This document shows, in pieces, positions 59,224 through 64,000 of a stretch of DNA of 64,000 bases. Made by a program: the position numbers and the translations under genes. The notes beneath the pieces were generated by a model that was not told where the DNA came from, did not search any database, and worked only from the letters and a program-made list of their open reading frames with translations. Within the stretch, counting starts at the first letter, position 1, and the number at the start of each line of letters is the position of its first letter. The DNA is taken from NCBI RefSeq assembly GCF_031453975.1, contig NZ_JAVDPW010000002.1, positions 124,001 to 188,000 on the forward strand, given 5' to 3'. The DNA is from Inquilinus ginsengisoli_A. GTDB taxonomy: Bacteria; Pseudomonadota; Alphaproteobacteria; DSM-16000; Inquilinaceae.

Positions 59224-60387
59224 CTACTGGTCGACGACACCGCCGTCGACATGGGGACGCATTTGGATGGGCCGCGGCCGCACGGGCTCGCGATGCTCGA
59301 CCCCCGGCACCAGCTCGATGCCCAGGCCGGGGCCGTCGGGGATGCGGATGAAGCCGTCCTGCGGCTGGTCCAGCCCCGTCACCACGTCATGCGCCGGCAG
59401 CAGGGCCGAGCCGTCCGCGCCGGGCGAGGCCGACGGGTATTCCTGGATCGCCAGGTTGGGGATCGCCGCGCCGAGCTGCAGGCACGCGGCCAGGCTGACC
59501 GGCGACAGCGGGTTGTGCGGCACGATCTGGACGTCGTGCGCCTCCGCCAGCGCCGCGATCTTGCGGCCGCCGGTGATGCCGCCGCACAGGCAGATGCAGG
59601 GCCGCAGGAACTGCGCCCCGCGCCGGGCCAGCAGGGTCTGGAACTGGTGCAGGCCGGTGTAGCGCTCGCCCGTCGCGATCGGGATCGGGATGTGGTCGGC
59701 CACCCAGGCCATCGCGTCCGGATTGGCCGGCGGCAGCGGGTCTTCGAAGAACATCGGGTGGTAGGGCTCGATGCCCCGCGCCAGCGTCACCGCCTCCGGC
59801 ACCGTCAGCCGGCGGTGGATCTCGATGCAGAGATCCATGTCCTCCCCCGCCGCCTCGCGCAGCCGGGCGACATTGCGGATCGCGTCCCGCATCTTGCGGG
59901 CATGGGCGCGGAAATACGGATCCTCGATGTTCTCGTCGAGCAGCGGGTTGAGATGCCCGACCGCGGTGAAGCCGGCCTTGCGCAGGGTGGAGACATGCGC
60001 CGCCTGCTCGTCGATGGTGCGGCCCTTCACATGGGCGTAGAGCCGGGCCTTCCGGCGCATGGCGCCGCCCAGCAGCTCATGGACCGGCACGCCGAGCTGC
60101 TTGCCCTTGAGGTCCCACAGCGCGATGTCGATCGCCGAGATCGCGCCGGTGATCGCCGCGCCGGTGAAGTGGTGCGAGCGGTGCATCACGTTCCAGTGAT
60201 GCTCGATCGGCCGCGCATCCCGGCCGACCAGGTAGGCGCCGAATTTGGCGATGGCCGCGGCGCTGGCCTCCAGATGCCCCCAGGCCCCGGATTCGCCGAT
60301 CCCGACCAGGCCGGATTCGGTGGTGATCCGGACATAGAGGTAGCGGCCGATCGGCAGCGGTTCGACGGTGGCGATCTTCATCATCAT
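59224..60387 (-). CDS. Enolase-superfamily sugar-acid dehydratase (galactonate-dehydratase-like paralogue)
   Basis: The 387-residue protein is a paralogue of 49338-50495, with E189 and H191 (CIEIHRR), E215 (FFEDP), E241 (ATGER) and a histidine in VPHNPLSP. It contains a longer, glycine/alanine-rich loop near residue 320 (SASPGADGSALLPAHDVV). ATG 60387, 60384 and 60381 are adjacent; the first has the best-spaced AGGGG. It lies between the importer ATPase and the other dehydratase in one operon. Confidence 0.9.
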   Translation of the reverse strand: MMMKIATVEPLPIGRYLYVRITTESGLVGIGESGAWGHLEASAAAIAKFGAYLVGRDARPIEHHWNVMHRSHHFTGAAITGAISAIDIALWDLKGKQLGVPVHELLGGAMRRKARLYAHVKGRTIDEQAAHVSTLRKAGFTAVGHLNPLLDENIEDPYFRAHARKMRDAIRNVARLREAAGEDMDLCIEIHRRLTVPEAVTLARGIEPYHPMFFEDPLPPANPDAMAWVADHIPIPIATGERYTGLHQFQTLLARRGAQFLRPCICLCGGITGGRKIAALAEAHDVQIVPHNPLSPVSLAACLQLGAAIPNLAIQEYPSASPGADGSALLPAHDVVTGLDQPQDGFIRIPDGPGLGIELVPGVEHREPVRPRPIQMRPHVDGGVVDQ

Positions 60388-60396
60388 GCTCGCCCC

Positions 60397-61470
60397 TCAG
60401 GGGTTGACGCAGAGGCAGTCTTCCGCCGGCAGCAGGACTCGGGCGTCCTGGGCCGGCGGCGCGCGGTCGGCCAGCACCCGCAGGTCGCCCAGCGGCGTGG
60501 ACCCGGTGATCTCGAAGCTGGAACCCTGGTACAGCACCGTCCCGGGCGTGAAGGGCAGCACCGTCCCCGCCCCCTCCGCCGCGTCGCCGGGCGCCAGCAG
60601 CCGGATCTTCTGCGGCCGGATGGCGACGCAGATCGGCGTGCCCTCGGCCAGGGCCGAGGTCGTGCGGGCGGCCACGGTGATGCCGGCCTCGGTCATCACT
60701 TCGGTGCCGGAGGCGCCGATGCGGCCGGGGATCAGGTTGGCGCCGCCGACGAATTCCGCGACATGCGCGGTGCGGGGCCGCTCATAGACCTCGGCGGCGG
60801 TGCCGACCTGCTCGACCGAGCCGCGGCTGAGCAGGACCACCTGGTCGCTCATCGACAGCGCCTCGCTCTGGTCGTGGGTCACCAGGATCGTGGTCAGGCC
60901 GAAGCTGTCATGCACCGAGCGCAGCCAGGCCCGCGCGCGCTCCCGCAGCTGGGCGTCGAGGTTGGACAGCGGCTCGTCCAGCAGCAGCAGGCGCGGGCGG
61001 TAGACCAGGGACCGGGCGATGGCGACGCGCTGCTGCTGGCCGCCGGACAGCTGGAAGGGATAGCGGTCGGCGAGTGCGCCGAGCTCCAGCTTCTCCAGCA
61101 TCTCGCGCGACCGCTGCTGGCGCTCGGCGGCCGGCGCCCGTCGGATCTTCAGGGCGTAGCCGACATTCTGCAGCACGGTCATGTGCGGCCACAGCGCATA
61201 GCTCTGGAACACGTAGCCGATGTTGCGGCGCTCGGTCGGGACGTTGATGCCCTGCCGGTCGGAATAGATCGGGTCGCTGCCGAACCGGATCTCGCCGGCG
61301 GTCGGCCGGTCGAGGCCGCCGATGATGTTGAGCAGCGTGGTCTTGCCGCAGCCGCTGGGGCCGAGCAGCGAGGTGAACGAGCCTTCGGCGACCGTCAGGG
61401 TGACGTCGTCCAGCACCGTCAGGCTGCCGAACGACTTGCTGATGCCGGAAAGGCCGACGGCGATGTCCAT
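60397..61470 (-). CDS. Iron/polyamine-type ABC importer ATPase (FbpC/PotA-like)
   Basis: The 357-residue ATPase has Walker A GPSGCGKT, signature LSGGQQQR, Walker B LLLLDEPLSNLD and a C-terminal TOBE region. It is a paralogue of 50529-51614. The start is uncertain: ATG 61470 is given; a TTG at 61485 with GGGGG nearby would overlap less of the permease leader and is a real alternative. The stop is 10 bases before the dehydratase start. Confidence 0.9.
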   Translation of the reverse strand: MDIAVGLSGISKSFGSLTVLDDVTLTVAEGSFTSLLGPSGCGKTTLLNIIGGLDRPTAGEIRFGSDPIYSDRQGINVPTERRNIGYVFQSYALWPHMTVLQNVGYALKIRRAPAAERQQRSREMLEKLELGALADRYPFQLSGGQQQRVAIARSLVYRPRLLLLDEPLSNLDAQLRERARAWLRSVHDSFGLTTILVTHDQSEALSMSDQVVLLSRGSVEQVGTAAEVYERPRTAHVAEFVGGANLIPGRIGASGTEVMTEAGITVAARTTSALAEGTPICVAIRPQKIRLLAPGDAAEGAGTVLPFTPGTVLYQGSSFEITGSTPLGDLRVLADRAPPAQDARVLLPAEDCLCVNP

Positions 61471-61501
61471 CCGGGTGATCGCGTTCAATCCCTGGCCCCC
61501 T

Positions 61502-63256
61502 TCAATCCTTGGCATAGACCAGCACCGCGATCGGCAGCGTCAGGGCCAGGACGATGACCGACAGCGCGGCGACGGGGCCGAGATTGCCCATCAGGTCGAG
61601 CTGCAGCATCGTGGTGCCGACCACCGCCGTGTCGGGCCCGAACAGGAAGGATGCGGCCGCGTATTCCTTGAAGAACTGCACGAAGTACAGCAGGAAGCAG
61701 CCGACCAGCGCCGGGCGCAGCAGCGGGATGGTGACCGCCCAGATCGAGCGCATCTCGCCGCCGCCCGCCACCCGGACCGCGCGTTCGAGATCCTGGCCGA
61801 TCTGGTGGAAGGACGGCCCCAGCACGGCGAAGCCGCCCGAGAAGTAGCGGATGGTGAAGGCGATCATCAGGATCGCCAGGCTGCCGCGCAGGTAGCCGCC
61901 GCCGGGCAGGATCACCGCCGCGTAGAAGATGCCGATGCCGACCACCATGCCGGGGATGGCGCGCGGGATGAAGGCCGTCTGCTCGACCACCCGGCGCAGC
62001 AGCGGCGGCGAGCGGTAGGCGACGACGCTGGAGGCGAAGGTCAGGACCAGGGCGCCGAAGCCGCCGACCGTGGCGATGATGATGGTGTTGATGATGCTGC
62101 GGACATAGGCGTCGTAGCCCAGCACCAGCCGGAAATTGTCCAGCGTCAGCACCTGGCTGATCGGGATCAGCGGCGACATGAAGGAGCAGAAGGAGCGCAG
62201 GATCAGGAAGGCGCTGGGGATGCCGGTGGTCAGCAGCGTGTAGGCCAGCAGCGCGCCGGAGACGGCCCAGCCGGCGGCGCCCAGCCGGATCATGCCGCGC
62301 TTCATGCTGCGGCCGCCGATCGTGGTGTAGCGCCGGACGTCGCCCAGCGCATATTTCTGCAGCGCGATCACGACCTGGACCACGACCAGCATCACCACCG
62401 CGGTGGCGCTGACGATGCCGTAGTCGGACTGAGTCTGCAGCCCCTTCTCGTAGAGATAGGTCGCCAGCACCTTGATCCGCGCAGGCTCGCCCACCACCAG
62501 CGGCACGGCGAGCTGGTCGAACTTCATGACGAGGTTGAGCAGGATGCAGTAGATCAGCGACGGCCGCATCAGCGGCAGGACGACGCCGAGCACCGCCCGC
62601 AGCGGTGTGGCGCCGGCGGTCCGCGCCGCGTCCTCCAGCGTCGGCGGGATGTTCCGCATCGCCGAGGCGAAGAACAGGTAGCTGATCGGCGCCGCGGACA
62701 CCCCGGCCAGCACGCTCATCCCGACCAGCGAGTTGAGGTTCGGCAGGCTGACCCCGAGCGACGCCTTGAGCAGGATCGCGGCATAGCCGCTGGGCCCGTA
62801 CAGCATCGACCAGGAGAAGGCGAGGATCAGCGCCGAGATGAAGATCGGCGACAGGAACAGGATCTTCAGCGTGCGGCGGAACGGCAGGTCGAACCGTTCC
62901 AGCGCCAGGGCCACGATGAAGCCGGTGGTGGTCGAGATCGCGGTGCCGAGAATCGCGAACCACAGCGTGTTGACGCAGGCCGACTGGAAGTTGGGGTCGG
63001 AGACGAGCTCCCGGAAGTTCTGCAGCGTCCAGACCTGGCCGTCCTCGTAGAGCGGACGGTCGATGAAGGCCTGGTACAGCAGCGGCAGCATCGGGGAGAT
63101 CAGCAGCGCCAGCAGGAACAGGGCGATGGCCCAGCGCACCACCAGCGGCAGCCGGTTGCGCCAGAAGCGCCAGAGCCGGGCCACCGGGGTGTCGCGATGC
63201 GTGCCGAAGCCTGGCGCCCCGCTATAGCCGGCGCCTGCCGGTCGAGCCTGTGCCAT
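61502..63256 (-). CDS. Iron-type ABC permease with two fused channel domains (FbpB-like)
   Basis: The 584-residue protein has about 12 membrane segments and two docking loops (PTLEDAARTAGATPLRAVLG and QDLERAVRVAGGGEMRSIWA), as in 51644-53389, but the sequences are clearly diverged. The gene lies between the binding protein (63276-64000) and the ATPase, in the same order as in the other iron-type operon. Confidence 0.92.
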   Translation of the reverse strand: MAQARPAGAGYSGAPGFGTHRDTPVARLWRFWRNRLPLVVRWAIALFLLALLISPMLPLLYQAFIDRPLYEDGQVWTLQNFRELVSDPNFQSACVNTLWFAILGTAISTTTGFIVALALERFDLPFRRTLKILFLSPIFISALILAFSWSMLYGPSGYAAILLKASLGVSLPNLNSLVGMSVLAGVSAAPISYLFFASAMRNIPPTLEDAARTAGATPLRAVLGVVLPLMRPSLIYCILLNLVMKFDQLAVPLVVGEPARIKVLATYLYEKGLQTQSDYGIVSATAVVMLVVVQVVIALQKYALGDVRRYTTIGGRSMKRGMIRLGAAGWAVSGALLAYTLLTTGIPSAFLILRSFCSFMSPLIPISQVLTLDNFRLVLGYDAYVRSIINTIIIATVGGFGALVLTFASSVVAYRSPPLLRRVVEQTAFIPRAIPGMVVGIGIFYAAVILPGGGYLRGSLAILMIAFTIRYFSGGFAVLGPSFHQIGQDLERAVRVAGGGEMRSIWAVTIPLLRPALVGCFLLYFVQFFKEYAAASFLFGPDTAVVGTTMLQLDLMGNLGPVAALSVIVLALTLPIAVLVYAKD

Positions 63257-63275
63257 GACGACCGGGCCCCGCCGC

Positions 63276-64000
63276 TCAGCCCTGGACCTTGTAGGCGGCG
63301 TTCACCTTGTCGACCAGCTCCTGCGGCGGGCGCAGCAGCCGGGGCTCGAAGGTGGTGCGGATGATGTTCTTCTCGCCTATCTGCTGGGCGATCTTCTGGT
63401 AGGTGTAGCCGTTCGGCCCGTCCGGCAGGCTGACATCGCTGCGGTAGGGCATCAGCCCGCCGGAGGCCAGGGCCACCTGCCCGTCCCGCGACAGGACGAA
63501 ATCGATCAGCAGCCGGGTCGAATTGCGGTTCTTGACCGTCTTCGCCATGGCGATGTGGCGCATCAGCATGAGCGTGCCGTCGGCCGGGAACGCCCAGCCG
63601 AGCACGCTGGCCCGCGTCGGGTCGGCGATCAGCGGGAACAGCTGGATGCCCGACAGGCGGTAGCCGATCAGGTACTCGCCGGTGGTGATCTTCTCCATGA
63701 TCGGGCCGGCCGAGCGGTACAGGTCGGAGATCGGGCCGAGGGCCGAGAATTCCGCCAGCGCGCGCTCTTCGCCGACCGCGTTGACGTAGTGGGCCATCAT
63801 GTTCTGGCTGGCCGCGCTGGCCATCGGCTGGCCGGTGGCGATCTTGCGGTCGAACTGGCCCGGATTGTCCTTCACCAGCTTGACGATGTCGCCGATCGAC
63901 TTCGGCCACTGCGCTTCCGGCAGCAGCAGCTTGTTGTAGGCAATGACGTAGGGATCGACCGAGATGGTGTAGATGTTCGGCGCCGGCCGGGACCAGTCCG
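63276..64000 (-). CDS. Iron-type periplasmic binding protein, N-terminus outside the window
   Basis: The gene is cut by the window end. The visible frame begins at 63998 with DWSRPAPNIYTISVDPYVIA and has 240 residues to the TGA at 63276. The region shows a solute-binding-protein fold: YNKLLLPEAQWP, EDLKQV-type helices and the C-terminal LASGGLMPYRSDVSLPDGPN. It should feed the permease at 61502-63256. With two downstream dehydratases, the ligand is probably a sugar acid. Confidence 0.85.
   Translation of the reverse strand, partial: DWSRPAPNIYTISVDPYVIAYNKLLLPEAQWPKSIGDIVKLVKDNPGQFDRKIATGQPMASAASQNMMAHYVNAVGEERALAEFSALGPISDLYRSAGPIMEKITTGEYLIGYRLSGIQLFPLIADPTRASVLGWAFPADGTLMLMRHIAMAKTVKNRNSTRLLIDFVLSRDGQVALASGGLMPYRSDVSLPDGPNGYTYQKIAQQIGEKNIIRTTFEPRLLRPPQELVDKVNAAYKVQG

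Noticed and set aside
59203..63364. Two long plus-strand open frames of 784 and 680 codons
   Set aside because: They mirror the enolase-superfamily, ATPase and permease genes on the minus strand and consist of repeated QDR/HRRG-like runs. No ribosome site or recognisable domain supports them.

Overview
The window is very GC-rich chromosomal DNA with tightly packed genes, many ATGA-type start/stop overlaps and frequent GTG/TTG starts. The mix of genes fits a metabolically versatile, soil- or plant-associated alphaproteobacterium, most likely Rhodospirillales (Azospirillum/Inquilinus-like): FixJ-type signalling, a Bradyrhizobium-type D-tartrate dehydratase, and about eight separate ABC transporters. 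This placement is inferred from gene content only. I saw no rRNA, tRNA, CRISPR array, transposase or phage gene.

Layout. 0-4.9 kb: the tail of a beta-propeller-like gene, a three-gene ABC-2 transporter (minus), then an AhpD-like / membrane protein / NAD(P)-binding gene trio. 5.0-9.5 kb: a PAS histidine kinase with a lone receiver protein and a FixJ/LuxR regulator, then a cyclic-nucleotide-gated MscS-type channel. 9.7-14.5 kb: a sugar-type (CUT1) importer without an ATPase, a TauD-like dioxygenase and a TetR regulator with a clear operator. 14.6-15.8 kb: three decayed, partly fused catabolic genes facing an intact LysR regulator with two DNA-binding domains (15.9-17.1 kb). 17.3-25.3 kb: a Dpp-type importer split into two convergent halves together with two phosphodiesterases. 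25.4-33.0 kb: a complete second Opp-type importer plus a serine beta-lactamase-fold hydrolase. 33.0-34.4 kb: a repeat-bearing gap and an uncharacterised, internally duplicated protein. 34.4-37.3 kb: a less GC-rich patch with a gene relic, an alpha/beta hydrolase, a LysR regulator and a YdeI-like gene. 37.3-39.7 kb: a tungstate transporter (tupBCA). 39.8-47.7 kb: a LysR regulator diverging from leuC/leuD/leuB-like genes, an Ssu/Tau-type importer and a short-chain dehydrogenase. 47.8-49.2 kb: an MFS exporter. 49.3-64 kb: two iron-type (Fbp-like) ABC importers, each joined to enolase-superfamily sugar-acid dehydratases, with tarD, a GntR and a LysR regulator between them.

How the genes work together. 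Most of the window imports and degrades small organic acids, peptides and phosphodiesters. The last 15 kb is a sugar-acid/hydroxy-acid catabolic hub: four acid dehydratases sit beside two periplasmic-binding-protein importers, and a GntR protein has an 18-bp perfect palindrome in its divergent promoter. The leuCDB-like operon looks like a transported-substrate (catabolic) version of the 3-isopropylmalate chemistry. The gene is flanked on both sides by related palindromes, one also lying upstream of tupBCA. The decayed operon at 14.6-15.8 kb and the pseudogene scrap at 34.5 kb, which resembles the gene tail at the window start, show ongoing gene loss.
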